Source: Pseudomonas lalkuanensis
Lineage (GTDB): Bacteria; Pseudomonadota; Gammaproteobacteria; Pseudomonadales; Pseudomonadaceae
Reading direction: 5' to 3'
DNA length: 64,000 bases
NCBI RefSeq assembly: GCF_008807375.1
Contig: NZ_CP043311.1
Span: 62,001 to 126,000, forward strand
Both the position numbers and the translations under genes were made by a program. Each line of letters begins with the position of its first letter. Within the stretch, counting starts at the first letter, position 1. This document shows positions 26,933-35,658 of this stretch, in pieces. The notes under the pieces were generated by a model that worked only from the letters and a program-made list of their open reading frames with translations, was not told where the DNA came from and ran no database searches.

Positions 26933-27065
26933 ATGAATGGCTGGTGAAGCCTTTCGATGCTCCTTTTGCTGTGTTTAGTGTTGGCAGATATCTGGACCCC
27001 GCCCTAGCGGTTCAGACTTAGACCCCGAACTTCCCCCTCCCCATACGAAGTCCGGGGTTTTTTTT
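26933..27065 (+). ncRNA. ersA: ErsA small regulatory RNA (Spot 42-syntenic)
   Basis: Placed between polA and engB, the site of ersA in Pseudomonas and of spf in enterobacteria. Length from the predicted start to the end of the T-run is about 133 nt, close to the 132 nt of P. aeruginosa ErsA. The terminator stem CCCCGAACTT (27023-27032) / AAGTCCGGGG (27048-27057) has one mismatch and is followed by eight T. The loop holds the C/U-rich single strand TTCCCCCTCCCC, a plausible Hfq-assisted seed for pairing with ribosome sites; in P. aeruginosa ErsA acts on algC and oprD. The exact 5' end is inferred. Confidence 0.8.
27023..27065 (+). terminator. Rho-independent terminator of ersA
   Basis: Ten-base arms with one mismatch (see the ersA entry), 15-base C/U-rich loop and an eight-T run at 27058-27065. 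It ends 9 bp before the engB stop codon on the other strand. Confidence 0.88.
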
Positions 27066-27074
27066 GCCCGGAAT

Positions 27075-27716
27075 TCAGGCTTCGGCCTCGCCTTCTTCCT
27101 GATCCAGCTGCAGCCAGTGCGCCAGCACTGCGTGGGCTTCCTCGACGCCCTGGCGCTTGGGCGCCGAGAACAGCTGGATGCTCACGCCCTCGCCCCAACC
27201 CTTGCGGATTTCCTGGCGCACCTTGAGCAGAGCGTTCTTCGCCGCGCCGAAGGCGAGTTTGTCGGCCTTGGTCAGCAGGATGTGCATGGGCATGTTGCCG
27301 GCGCTCGACCAGTCCAGCATCAGGCGGTCGAAGTCGGTGAGCGGGTGGCGGATGTCCATCAGCAGCACCAGGCCGGCGAGGCTTTCGCGGCTGCTGAGGT
27401 AGGCCTCCAGGTGGTGCTGCCAATGCTGCTTGAGGGGGATCGGCACCTTGGCGTAGCCGTAACCCGGCAGGTCCACCAGGCGGCGTTCTTCGTCCAGGGA
27501 GAAGAAGTTCAGCAGCTGGGTGCGGCCAGGCGTCTTCGAGGTTCGCGCCAGGTTCGCGTGGGTCAGGGTGTTCAGCGCGCTCGACTTGCCGGCGTTGGAG
27601 CGTCCGGCGAAGGCTACTTCCAGGCCGCTGTCTGGCGGGCACTGGTCGACCTTGGCGGCACTGATGAGGAAGCGGGCCTGTTGGCACAGGCCAAGAATGG
27701 GGTTCTTCAATGACAT
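27075..27716 (-). CDS. engB: Ribosome biogenesis GTPase EngB/YsxC
   Basis: 213 aa. Essential GTPase in 50S assembly. G1 GRSNAGKS (38-45), G3 [12 protein letters not shown]4 TKAD. ATG at 27716 (MSLKNPIL) fits the family N-terminus; the frame stays open far upstream, antisense to cytochrome genes, and that part is a shadow. Divergent from the cytochrome c5 gene. Confidence 0.95.
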   Translation of the reverse strand: MSLKNPILGLCQQARFLISAAKVDQCPPDSGLEVAFAGRSNAGKSSALNTLTHANLARTSKTPGRTQLLNFFSLDEERRLVDLPGYGYAKVPIPLKQHWQHHLEAYLSSRESLAGLVLLMDIRHPLTDFDRLMLDWSSAGNMPMHILLTKADKLAFGAAKNALLKVRQEIRKGWGEGVSIQLFSAPKRQGVEEAHAVLAHWLQLDQEEGEAEA

Positions 27717-27761
27717 GGGGAATCCAGGGGGTGCGACGCGGTGTCGCATAGGGCGGTTTCG

Positions 27762-27790
27762 TTTCCGTTTATGCCTCGCCAGTATATAAT
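27762..27790 (+). promoter_or_regulatory. Sigma-70 promoter for the cytochrome c5/c4 genes
   Basis: A perfect -10 TATAAT (27785-27790) lies 17 nt after TTTCCG (27762-27767, 3 of 6 to consensus). Expected start is near 27797, giving a leader of about 97 nt to the c5 start codon. Confidence 0.6.
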
Positions 27791-27893
27791 GCCGCAGATT
27801 TAGTGTGCGCTTTATCCCCCAGGGTCTGGTGTCCACGGCAACGACCGACGCACGAAAAGAATGCGCGGCAATGCCCTCCCGATGAGGTTGATC

Positions 27894-28184
27894 ATGAAGA
27901 AAGTACTGCTCGTCGCTAGCCTTGCGGCGCTGTCCTTCGCCGCTCAGGCGGCTCAGGATCCGGAAGCGGTTTTCAACAGGGCCTGTGGTGCCTGTCACTC
28001 TGGTCAGCTGCCGATGGCGCCGAAAAAAGGCGACAAGGCTGCCTGGGAACCGCGACTGGCCAAGGGCATGGACACTCTGGTGCAGAGCGTCACCAATGGT
28101 TTGAACGCCATGCCGCCGAAAGGCCTGTGCATGGATTGCAGTGCCGAGGACTACAAGGCCGTCATCCAGTGGATGAGCCAATAA
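27894..28184 (+). CDS. Cytochrome c5-type periplasmic cytochrome
   Basis: 96 aa with signal peptide (1-19). One heme site CGACH (Cys31, Cys34, His35), probable axial Met73 and the Cys79/Cys82 pair that forms the disulfide typical of c5. ATG at 27894 is chosen because GAGG lies 6 nt upstream and the signal peptide starts there. It lies 51 bp before the c4 gene; both can feed terminal oxidases. Confidence 0.92.
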   Translation: MKKVLLVASLAALSFAAQAAQDPEAVFNRACGACHSGQLPMAPKKGDKAAWEPRLAKGMDTLVQSVTNGLNAMPPKGLCMDCSAEDYKAVIQWMSQ

Positions 28185-28235
28185 AGTAGCCCGGCACATA
28201 ACACCTTTACCCTTTAGCCGTAGTTGGATTAGCTG

Positions 28236-28841
28236 ATGAACAAAGTAATCGTGAGTCTGCTGTTGACCCTGGGCATCACCGGCATGGCCCACGCCGCTGG
28301 CGACGCCAAGGCTGGTCAGGCCAAGGCCGCTGTTTGTGGCGCTTGCCACGGTCCGGATGGCAACAGTGCCGCCCCGAACTTCCCGAAACTGGCTGGCCAG
28401 GGCGAGCGCTACCTGCTCAAGCAGATGAAGGACATCAAGGCCGGTAACCGTACCGTGCTGGAAATGACCGGCCTGCTGACCAACACCAGCGACCAGGACA
28501 TGGCCGACATCGCCGCCTACTTCTCCAGCCAGAAGGGCAGCGTCGGTGCCGCCGACCCGAAAGTGGTCGCTCGTGGCGAAGCCCTCTTCCGTGGCGGCAA
28601 GCTGGAACAAGGCATGCCTGCCTGCACCGGCTGCCATGCTCCTGACGGCTCCGGCAACGCGGCTGCCGGCTTCCCGCACCTGGGCGGCCAGCATGCCCAG
28701 TACGTGGCCAAACAGCTGACCGACTTCCGCGAAGGCAACCGCACCAACGATGGCGACAGCATGGTCATGCGCGGCATCGCGGCCAAGCTGAGCAACAAGG
28801 ATATCGAAGCGGTTTCCAGCTACATCCAGGGTCTGCACTAA
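28236..28841 (+). CDS. cc4: Cytochrome c4
   Basis: 201 aa. Signal peptide 1-20 (AHA cleavage), then two similar cytochrome domains with CGACH (Cys34, Cys37, His38) and CTGCH (Cys130, Cys133, His134). In Pseudomonas c4 donates electrons to cbb3 and aa3 oxidases, so it is a likely partner for the oxidase at the left of the window. A strong terminator follows. Confidence 0.95.
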   Translation: MNKVIVSLLLTLGITGMAHAAGDAKAGQAKAAVCGACHGPDGNSAAPNFPKLAGQGERYLLKQMKDIKAGNRTVLEMTGLLTNTSDQDMADIAAYFSSQKGSVGAADPKVVARGEALFRGGKLEQGMPACTGCHAPDGSGNAAAGFPHLGGQHAQYVAKQLTDFREGNRTNDGDSMVMRGIAAKLSNKDIEAVSSYIQGLH

Positions 28842-28864
28842 GACCCGTTGTCTGGAATCTGAAC

Positions 28865-28889
28865 AAGGGTGGCCTCGGCCACCCTTTTT
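28865..28889 (+). terminator. Intrinsic terminator after cytochrome c4
   Basis: AAGGGTGGCC (28865-28874) and GGCCACCCTT (28877-28886) pair perfectly and run into TTTTT. Confidence 0.92.
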
Positions 28890-28983
28890 CGTTCTGCGGC
28901 CCGCTACAATGGCCGGAACCCGCTGTGTAGTCGCAGGTCGAATCATGGCCTTCGCGGCCCCATTACCCCTCAAGGAGTGAAGC

Positions 28984-29616
28984 ATGCGTAACCTGATCCT
29001 TTCCGCCGTTCTTGCCGGTGCCAGCCTGCTGGGCGTGAGTGCCGTACAGGCTGACGACATCGAGGCCGGCAAGCAGTACGTCGAGCTGAGCAGCCCGGTT
29101 CCGGTGTCCGTACCCGGCAAGATCGAAGTGGTGGAGCTGTTCTGGTACGGCTGCCCGCACTGCTATCAGTTCGAACCGACCCTCAACCCCTGGGCCGAGA
29201 AGCTGCCGGAAGACGTGAATTTCGTGCGCATTCCCGCCATGTTCGGTGGCCTGTGGAACGTCCACGGCCAGCTGTTCATCACCCTCGAAAGCATGAAGGT
29301 CGAGCATCAGGTGCACAAAGCCGTGTTCGATGCCATCCACAAGGAAGGCAAGAAGCTGGCTACCCCGGAAGAGATGGCTGAATTCCTCGCTGGCCAGGGC
29401 GTCGACAAGGACGCCTTCCTCAAGGCCTACAACTCCTTTGCCGTGAAGGGCCAGATGGAGAAAGCCAAGAAACTGGCCATGGCCTACCAGATCACCGGCG
29501 TCCCGACCCTGGTGGTCAATGGCAAGTACCGTTTCGACATCAGCTCCTCGGGTGGCCCGGAGCAGACCCTCAAGGTCGCCGAACACCTGATCGAGAAGGA
29601 GCGCGCCGCGAAGTAA
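28984..29616 (+). CDS. dsbA: Thiol:disulfide oxidoreductase DsbA
   Basis: 210 aa. Periplasmic donor of disulfides. Signal peptide 1-22 (VQA cleavage), active site CPHC (57-60) and the cis-proline loop [13 protein letters not shown] at 28984 follows AAGGAG. It stands next to the cytochrome genes as in P. aeruginosa (PA5489). Confidence 0.95.
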   Translation: MRNLILSAVLAGASLLGVSAVQADDIEAGKQYVELSSPVPVSVPGKIEVVELFWYGCPHCYQFEPTLNPWAEKLPEDVNFVRIPAMFGGLWNVHGQLFITLESMKVEHQVHKAVFDAIHKEGKKLATPEEMAEFLAGQGVDKDAFLKAYNSFAVKGQMEKAKKLAMAYQITGVPTLVVNGKYRFDISSSGGPEQTLKVAEHLIEKERAAK

Positions 29617-29632
29617 GCGGCGCATTCGCCCG

Positions 29633-30511
29633 ATGCTGCGACGCTGGGTGGGTGAGCGGGCGGCGAGCTCGTGCGATGCACGGGTGAACCCCCACTGCGA
29701 CAGGGGCGGGCTGCCCGCCAATGGCCGCCTGCGCTTGCTCAGTTTCAACATCCAGGTCGGTATCAACACCGAGCGATACCATCACTACCTGACCCGTGGC
29801 TGGCAGCACCTGCTGCCGCACACGGGCCGCGCCGGAAACCTCCAGCGCATCGGCAGTCTGCTTGGCGACTACGACCTGGTCGCCCTGCAGGAAGCGGACG
29901 GCGGCAGCATCCGCTCCGGCTTCGTCAACCAGGTCGAGCATCTCGCCCAGCTTGGCGACTTCCCCTACTGGTACCAGCAGCTCAATCGCAATCTCGGGCG
30001 CCTCGCCCAGCACAGCAATGGCCTGCTCAGCCGCCTGCAGCCCAGCCTGCTGGAGGACCATCCCCTGCCGGGGCCGCCCGGTCGTGGCGCGATCCTGATG
30101 CGCTTCGGCAAGGGCTCCGAGGCTCTCGCCGTGGTGATGATGCACCTGTCCCTCGGCGCGCGTACCCGCACTCGCCAACTGGCTTACATCCGCGAACTGG
30201 TGGCCGGCTACCGCCACCTGGTGCTGATGGGCGACATGAACACCCACGCCAACGACTTGCTGGAACGCTCGCCGCTGCGCGAGCTGGGCCTCCTGGCCCC
30301 GCAGGTCGAGGCGACCTTCCCCAGCTGGCGGCCACAGCGCTGCCTCGACCACATCCTGCTCAGCCCCAGCCTGACCCTGGAGCGGGTGGAGGTGCTCAGC
30401 CAACCCATTTCCGACCACCTGCCCGTGGCCGTGGACATTCGCCTGCCCGTCGAACTGCAGGCCGACCTGCCCCTGGCCCTCAGCCAACCCAAGCGCGGAA
30501 TCCCTGCATGA
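29633..30511 (+). CDS. Endonuclease/exonuclease/phosphatase-family protein
   Basis: 292 aa. The EEP fold is seen in order: SFNIQVG, VALQEAD (metal Glu), LMGDMNTH (Asp/Asn), CLDHILLS and ISDHLPVAV (catalytic His). Members cut nucleic acids, phospholipids or phosphoinositides; the substrate here is unknown. No clear signal peptide. It follows dsbA by 16 bp and is coupled to dgcH by an ATGA overlap. Confidence 0.88.
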   Translation: MLRRWVGERAASSCDARVNPHCDRGGLPANGRLRLLSFNIQVGINTERYHHYLTRGWQHLLPHTGRAGNLQRIGSLLGDYDLVALQEADGGSIRSGFVNQVEHLAQLGDFPYWYQQLNRNLGRLAQHSNGLLSRLQPSLLEDHPLPGPPGRGAILMRFGKGSEALAVVMMHLSLGARTRTRQLAYIRELVAGYRHLVLMGDMNTHANDLLERSPLRELGLLAPQVEATFPSWRPQRCLDHILLSPSLTLERVEVLSQPISDHLPVAVDIRLPVELQADLPLALSQPKRGIPA

Positions 30512-32451
30512 GCGATGACGCCCAGCGCTGGAAAGCCAGATACCTGGAAAACCTCGAACAGCAGGAGAAGCTGGAGAAGCGCTGGGATGCCCGCCTCGAC
30601 CTCCTGCGTCGCGGCCTGGTGCGCAGCTCCCTGGCGGCCGAGGGCTCCGACAAGGCAGTCGACCAGTGCATGCAGGAGCTGCGCGAAATCATCCGCGGCG
30701 AGCAGATGGACGCCGGCCTCGCGGCCCTGATTCCGCGCCTGGAAAAGGCCGTGCTGGACTCCGAGCAACGCCGCCAGCAGCGCGTGGAACAGAACGTCAG
30801 CGCCCTGACCGGCATCACCAGCCGCCTGCTTGCCCTTGACCTGCCCCGTGACGTGCGCAAGGGCCTCAAGCAGTTCGCCAAGCGCATCGACGAGCGTGCG
30901 CGCCAATCCCGCGAGCTGCCTGCAGTGCTGGCTGAATTGGGCGTGCTCCAGGGCCAGGCGCTGCAAGCGCTTGCCCGCGAAGACGCGACGGTCGCCAGGC
31001 CCGGCCTGCTGCAACGCCTGTTCGGCAACGGACGCGACGAGCCTTCGGCCGAAGCCGCCCCTGCGTCAGCCGTTCCTGCCGCTCCGCAAGTCCAGGAGCG
31101 TTCCCCGGCGGGCGAAGCCGCTCCCCGGGCCGAGGCCCTGCCCGAGCCGGTTGACCACCCGACGCCGACCGACGCAGATCCTGCTGCCACCCGCCCGCTG
31201 CCAGCGCCTGTCGAACCCGCGCCCGCAGTGCCCGTCTCGGTTGCCCCAGCGCGCAGCAGCACCCTCGACAGCCTGCCGCTGGCCGCCTCCATCCTGACCG
31301 GAGAGGGTGACCCCGAGTACGCCCTGCCGGCCCAGCCAGAGCCCGGCTACAGCGCCATCGCTCCCCACGTGGCCGACAGCCTGCGTTCACTGCTGGATGA
31401 GCTGGACCTGCCCGAACATCACCAGCCCCAGGCAGCATTGCTGCGCCAGCGCCTGGAGGGTGGGCTCAACTGGTACGAACTGGTGCCGGTGCTGGATGAC
31501 TTCGGCGTGCTGGTGCTGGCGGTGACCGACAATGGTCACCGCGAGTTCGCCGGTTATCTCAAACAGCTCAACCAGCGGCTGGCGCTGTTCCTCGAAAACC
31601 TCAGCGCCGCCCAGGAAGGTTATGCCGAGTCGCTGGACAGCGCCCGCGCCCTGGACGACCAGCTGCGCGAACACGTCAGTGGCCTGCAGGCCAGCGTGCA
31701 GGACGCCACCGACCTCGACCATCTCAAGCAGAGCCTCGAGCATCGCCTCGACGGCTTGCTCGACACCATGAACCGCTACCAGCAACAACGCTCGGCCCGC
31801 GAGCAGGAAGTGGGCGAGCGCTTGCAGGTACTGATGACGCGGGTGGCAGCCATGGAAGACGAAGCCAGGGTCTTCCACGACAACCTCGAGGTCCAGCGCC
31901 AGAAGGCCCTGCAGGACCCCCTGACCGGCCTGCCCAACCGCGCTGCCTGGAACGAGCGCCTGGAGATCGAACAGGCGCGGCAGCAGCGCTACGGCGGCGA
32001 CCTGCTGCTGGCGGTGATCGACATCGACCACTTCAAGCGCATCAACGACGGCTTCGGCCACCTGGCCGGCGACAAGGTGTTGAAGATCATCGCCGGCGAA
32101 CTCAGCCGGCGCCTGCGCAAGACCGACTTCATCGCCCGCTTCGGTGGCGAGGAGTTCGTCCTGCTGCTGCCTTCCACCCCCGTGGACGGCGGCGAGCGAT
32201 TGCTGGAGAACCTGCGTGCGGCCATCGAGGCCTGCCCCTTCCACTTCAAGGGCGAGCGGGTGTCCATCACCCTCTCCGCCGGGCTGACCACCCTGATGGC
32301 CGGTGAGCCCAGTGACGCCGCCTTCCAGCGTGCCGACCAGGCGCTCTATCGGGCCAAGCACCAGGGGCGAAACCGCGTCGAGCTGGCGCTGGTGCAGCCG
32401 CCGTCCGGAGGTGGCGAAGCCGGCGCGCGGGGCGTGCCTCAGCCGGTCTGA
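30508..32451 (+). CDS. dgcH: Diguanylate cyclase DgcH-type
   Basis: 647 aa, no membrane helix. The N-terminal half is helical with a low-complexity Pro/Ala linker (about 185-255), then a coiled coil (about 365-460), then a GGDEF domain with active site GGEEF and the inhibitory site RKTD five residues before it, so product inhibition by c-di-GMP is expected. ATG at 30508 overlaps the stop of the upstream gene. Matches PA5487 in position. Confidence 0.9.
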   Translation: MSDDAQRWKARYLENLEQQEKLEKRWDARLDLLRRGLVRSSLAAEGSDKAVDQCMQELREIIRGEQMDAGLAALIPRLEKAVLDSEQRRQQRVEQNVSALTGITSRLLALDLPRDVRKGLKQFAKRIDERARQSRELPAVLAELGVLQGQALQALAREDATVARPGLLQRLFGNGRDEPSAEAAPASAVPAAPQVQERSPAGEAAPRAEALPEPVDHPTPTDADPAATRPLPAPVEPAPAVPVSVAPARSSTLDSLPLAASILTGEGDPEYALPAQPEPGYSAIAPHVADSLRSLLDELDLPEHHQPQAALLRQRLEGGLNWYELVPVLDDFGVLVLAVTDNGHREFAGYLKQLNQRLALFLENLSAAQEGYAESLDSARALDDQLREHVSGLQASVQDATDLDHLKQSLEHRLDGLLDTMNRYQQQRSAREQEVGERLQVLMTRVAAMEDEARVFHDNLEVQRQKALQDPLTGLPNRAAWNERLEIEQARQQRYGGDLLLAVIDIDHFKRINDGFGHLAGDKVLKIIAGELSRRLRKTDFIARFGGEEFVLLLPSTPVDGGERLLENLRAAIEACPFHFKGERVSITLSAGLTTLMAGEPSDAAFQRADQALYRAKHQGRNRVELALVQPPSGGGEAGARGVPQPV

Positions 32452-32455
32452 GCCC

Positions 32456-33874
32456 TCAGGCCGCGCTGGAGAGATAGGGCTTCCAGGTTTCCGGAATGTG
32501 CTCCAGGCGCGGATAGTCGAGCCCGGCGAACTGGAGTTCGCTGAGCATGAACGGCGTGTGCCGCTGTTCAATCGGCAGGCCGCGCAGCTCGGGCAGCCAG
32601 AGGCTGACGTAGGTCGCTTCCGGATCGTACTGGCGAGCCTGGCGCAGGGCGTTGAAGGCCAGGGCGCGTCGCGGGTCGCTGGCGACGCCGGCGAGGTAGG
32701 CCCAGTTGCCCCAGTTGCTCGCCGGGTCGTAGTCCAGCAGGTGTTCCTCGAACCAGGCCGCGCCGTAGCGCCAGTCCTGCTGCAGGTCGTTGACCAGGTA
32801 GGCCGCGACTATCTGGCGGCCGCGATTGGACATCCAGCCGGTCGCCATCATTTCGCGCATGCTGGCGTCCACCAGCGGCATGCCGGTACGCCCGTTGCAC
32901 CAGTGCAGGTAGCGCTCATCGAGGTTTTTTGGTGCCCGTGCCGTGGCTTTCAGCCCATCCGCGCGGAACAGGGCGTTGCCGTAGCGCAGCAGTGTCCAGC
33001 GGAAGAACTCGCGCCAAAGCAGCTCCATCCGCAACTGCTGGGTGGACTCGCTGCGGCCGTGCTGCGCTTCCAGGCGGTGCAGCTCGGCGGCCACGCGTCG
33101 CGGCGACAGGCTGCCGTTGGCCAGCCAGGGCGACAGCTTGGACGAGTACGCGTTGCCGATCATGCCGTTGCGCGATTCCAGGTACTGGTGCACGCCCTGG
33201 GTTTCCCACAGGTAGTCGCGCAGCCGCGCCAGTGCCGCGGGCTCGCCGCCGGCGAACGGAAAGGCGGTGGCCGGCACCCCGAGGGGTTCGCCCAGGCCCA
33301 GGCGGGACAAGGTCGGCAGTGGTTCCATCAGGCTGGCTGCGCCACTGGGCAGCGGCGGCAGGCTGTAGGGGGCGGGGCGTGGCTGGAACACATGGATGCG
33401 CGTTTCCAGCAGATCGCGGAACTGGTTGAAGGCCGAGGGCAGCTCGTTCAAGGGACGGGGCAGCTCTTCCTCGCGCAGCAGGTTGTTGCCCGGCAGCTCG
33501 CTCAGCTGCACGCCCAGGGCATGGCGCACCCGGCGCAGCTCGTCGCGCTCGTAGGGGGCTATCTCTTCCAGGGTCAGTACCTCATCCAGTCCGAGGTGCT
33601 CCACCAGGGCGGGAATCACCAGTTCGGCGTGGCCCTGCACCACCATCAACCGTGAGCCATGCTGGCGCAGGCCGGCATCCAGCGCCGCCAGGCTTTCCAG
33701 CAGGAAGCGCGCGCGATGCACGCCGAGCCGGCGCGCGCCGAACCGCGAGGGACGAAGCAGGGCGGGATCGAAGACGTAGAGCGGCAACAGGCGATCGGCC
33801 TGGAGCGCCGCCTGCAGCGCCGGGTGATCGTCGAGCCTGAGATCCTGCTTCAACCAGAGCAGCGCGCGGCGCAT
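32456..33874 (-). CDS. DASH-family cryptochrome/photolyase
   Basis: 472 aa. N-terminal photolyase alpha/beta domain (LLWLKQDLRLDDHPAL) and C-terminal FAD domain. The blocks ESRNGMIGNAYSSKLSPWL with GSLSPRRVAAELHRL, SNRGRQIVAAYLVNDL and YDPASNWGNWAYLAGV are those of the DASH subfamily, which mainly repairs dimers in single-stranded DNA. It is not present at this locus in P. aeruginosa as far as I recall. It ends convergent with dgcH, 4 bp apart. Confidence 0.88.
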   Translation of the reverse strand: MRRALLWLKQDLRLDDHPALQAALQADRLLPLYVFDPALLRPSRFGARRLGVHRARFLLESLAALDAGLRQHGSRLMVVQGHAELVIPALVEHLGLDEVLTLEEIAPYERDELRRVRHALGVQLSELPGNNLLREEELPRPLNELPSAFNQFRDLLETRIHVFQPRPAPYSLPPLPSGAASLMEPLPTLSRLGLGEPLGVPATAFPFAGGEPAALARLRDYLWETQGVHQYLESRNGMIGNAYSSKLSPWLANGSLSPRRVAAELHRLEAQHGRSESTQQLRMELLWREFFRWTLLRYGNALFRADGLKATARAPKNLDERYLHWCNGRTGMPLVDASMREMMATGWMSNRGRQIVAAYLVNDLQQDWRYGAAWFEEHLLDYDPASNWGNWAYLAGVASDPRRALAFNALRQARQYDPEATYVSLWLPELRGLPIEQRHTPFMLSELQFAGLDYPRLEHIPETWKPYLSSAA

Positions 33875-34129
33875 GGCGATTTCCTCGGCTGGGAACCCCT
33901 AGCTACAACATTAACTGCAGCCTGAAGAAGCCACGCCGCCGTTCATCCCGGCTCGAAGTCCCCATGTCCGATAACGACGGTGGCCTCAGGCTATAATCCG
34001 CGCCCTTTGGCCAGGCGTCGCGCCAGGGAAGATTTCGCAACAGGTTCGCCACCAGGGAGTGCGGCCTGTGCGCAGACGACGGCGCAACCGGCCATTACAC
34101 TTCTGCCCATTGGTTCAGGGGAGCACCTC

Positions 34130-34723
34130 ATGGAAATCCTCGGCATTGCCGTTCTGATCTTTCTGGTCACCGACCCCTTCGGCAACATCGCCATCTTCAT
34201 CGCCGCGCTCAAGGGAGTGGCCCCCGAGCGCCGCCTCAAGGTGGCCCTGCGCGAGCTGCTGTTCGCCCTCGCCCTGCTCCTGCTGTTCCTCACCTTCGGC
34301 GACAAGATCCTCAGCGGATTGGGCCTGTCCCGCGAATCCATCGCCATCGCAGGCGGCATCATCCTCTTCATCATCGCCCTGCGGCTGATCTTCCCGCGCC
34401 CGGAAGGCGTGCTCGGCGACCTGCCCGGCGGCGAGCCGATGCTGGTGCCCCTGGCCACCCCGGCGGTGGCCGGCCCATCGGCCCTCGCCGTGCTGATGAC
34501 CCTGCGCAACACTCACCAGGGCGAACTCTGGGAACTCTATGTCGCGGTGATCCTGGCCTGGGCCTGCACCGCCCTGATCCTGTTGCAGGCTGCGTTCCTG
34601 CAGCGCTTCCTCGGTGACCGCGGCCTTATGGCCGTGGAGCGCCTGACCGGCATGCTGCTGATCATGCTCAGCGTCGACATGCTGCTCGACAACCTGCAAA
34701 GCGTCCTTCACCTGAACCCATGA
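34130..34723 (+). CDS. MarC/YhgN-family membrane protein
   Basis: 197 aa, six membrane helices. Family blocks: LIFLVTDPFGNIAIFIAALKG at the N-terminus and VPLATPAVAGPSALAVLM in the middle. Function of the family is unsettled; early claims of a role in antibiotic resistance were withdrawn. ATG at 34130 follows AGGGGAG; the frame extends upstream without family sequence. Coupled to ampDh2 by an ATGA overlap. Confidence 0.87.
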   Translation: MEILGIAVLIFLVTDPFGNIAIFIAALKGVAPERRLKVALRELLFALALLLLFLTFGDKILSGLGLSRESIAIAGGIILFIIALRLIFPRPEGVLGDLPGGEPMLVPLATPAVAGPSALAVLMTLRNTHQGELWELYVAVILAWACTALILLQAAFLQRFLGDRGLMAVERLTGMLLIMLSVDMLLDNLQSVLHLNP

Positions 34724-35499
34724 AGACCCTCGTTCTGAGCCTTGCATTCCTACTGCTGGGTGGCTGCGCCGGCGGGCTGCGCATCGACGACAGCCAGCGC
34801 TCGGTGAGCCAGAGCAGTCGCGTGCAGTACGTGGTGCTGCACTACACCTCCACCAACATGGAGAACTCCCTGCGCCTGCTGACCCGCGACGGCGTCAGCA
34901 GCCATTACCTGATCGGCGACCACCCGGCGAAGATCTACCGCCTGGTGGACGAAAACCGCCGTGCCTGGCACGCCGGGGAAAGCGAATGGCAGGGCCGCAC
35001 CTGGTTGAACGCCAGCACCATCGGCATCGAACTGGTCAACGATGGCTATCGCGAAGCCCCGGGTGGCCGGGTCTACCAGCCTTACAGCGACGAGCAGATC
35101 GATGCCCTGATCCTGCTGCTCAAGGACATCGTCCAGCGCCACAACCTGCCGCCGGGCAGCATCATCGGCCACAGCGACATCGCCCCCCAGCGCAAGGTCG
35201 ATCCGGGCCCGCTGTTCCCCTGGAAGCGGCTGGCCGACGTCGGTCTCGTGCCCTGGCCGGATGCCAACGCGGTGGCCCGCGAGCAGGCGCGCTTCGTCGC
35301 GGCCCTGCCCACCGTCGGCTGGTTCCAGCAGCAGCTGCTGCGCCAGGGTTACACCACGCCGCAGACCGGCGTGCTGGACAAGGAAACCCGCAACGTCATC
35401 GCCGCCTTCCAGATGAAGTACCGCCAGAAGCTGTTCGACGGCCAGCCCGACGCCGAAACCGCCGCGTTGCTGCTGGTGCTCAATGGGATGCGGCACTGA
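34720..35499 (+). CDS. ampDh2: N-acetylmuramyl-L-alanine amidase AmpDh2
   Basis: 259 aa. Signal peptide with lipobox LGGC (lipid Cys16), amidase-2 domain with zinc residues His41 (VVLHYTS), His151 (GHSDIAP) and Asp161, then a C-terminal peptidoglycan-binding domain (TGVLDKETRNVIAAFQMKYR). AmpDh2 is the envelope-anchored AmpD homologue that cuts stem peptides from cell wall. Directly upstream of kinB/algB as in P. aeruginosa (PA5485). Confidence 0.93.
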   Translation: MKTLVLSLAFLLLGGCAGGLRIDDSQRSVSQSSRVQYVVLHYTSTNMENSLRLLTRDGVSSHYLIGDHPAKIYRLVDENRRAWHAGESEWQGRTWLNASTIGIELVNDGYREAPGGRVYQPYSDEQIDALILLLKDIVQRHNLPPGSIIGHSDIAPQRKVDPGPLFPWKRLADVGLVPWPDANAVAREQARFVAALPTVGWFQQQLLRQGYTTPQTGVLDKETRNVIAAFQMKYRQKLFDGQPDAETAALLLVLNGMRH

Positions 35500-35528
35500 G
35501 CCCGGGCGCGTGCAGGAGCTGCTTTTTC

Positions 35529-35630
35529 GTAGGAGCGAATTCATTCGCGAAGGGCAGCTCCGCTGCCCGATTTTCCCAGCCCCGCTGGACGGTCCTTCGG
35601 CCCGTTTCGCGAATGAATTCGCTCCCACAG
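35529..35630. repeat. REPIN-like element with internal hairpin after ampDh2
   Basis: Outer arms GTAGGAGCGAATTCATTCGC (from 35529) and the inverse ending in GAATTCGCTCCCAC (35607-35628) enclose about 56 bp that contain a second hairpin GGGCAG/CTGCCC (35552-35568). It lies between convergent ampDh2 and kinB. Confidence 0.88.
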
Positions 35631-35658
35631 GTCTCGGCCGGCAATTCTTGGCCTGGGA

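Noticed and set aside
26933..26947. Mini-frame ATG AAT GGC TGG TGA with GGGGAG 8 nt upstream
   Set aside because: The predicted ErsA start falls at or just after this ATG, so the ribosome site would not be in the RNA; four codons are too few to support.
34011..34129. Upstream extension of the MarC-family gene
   Set aside because: The extra 50 codons have no membrane or family character, and the ribosome site fits ATG at 34130.
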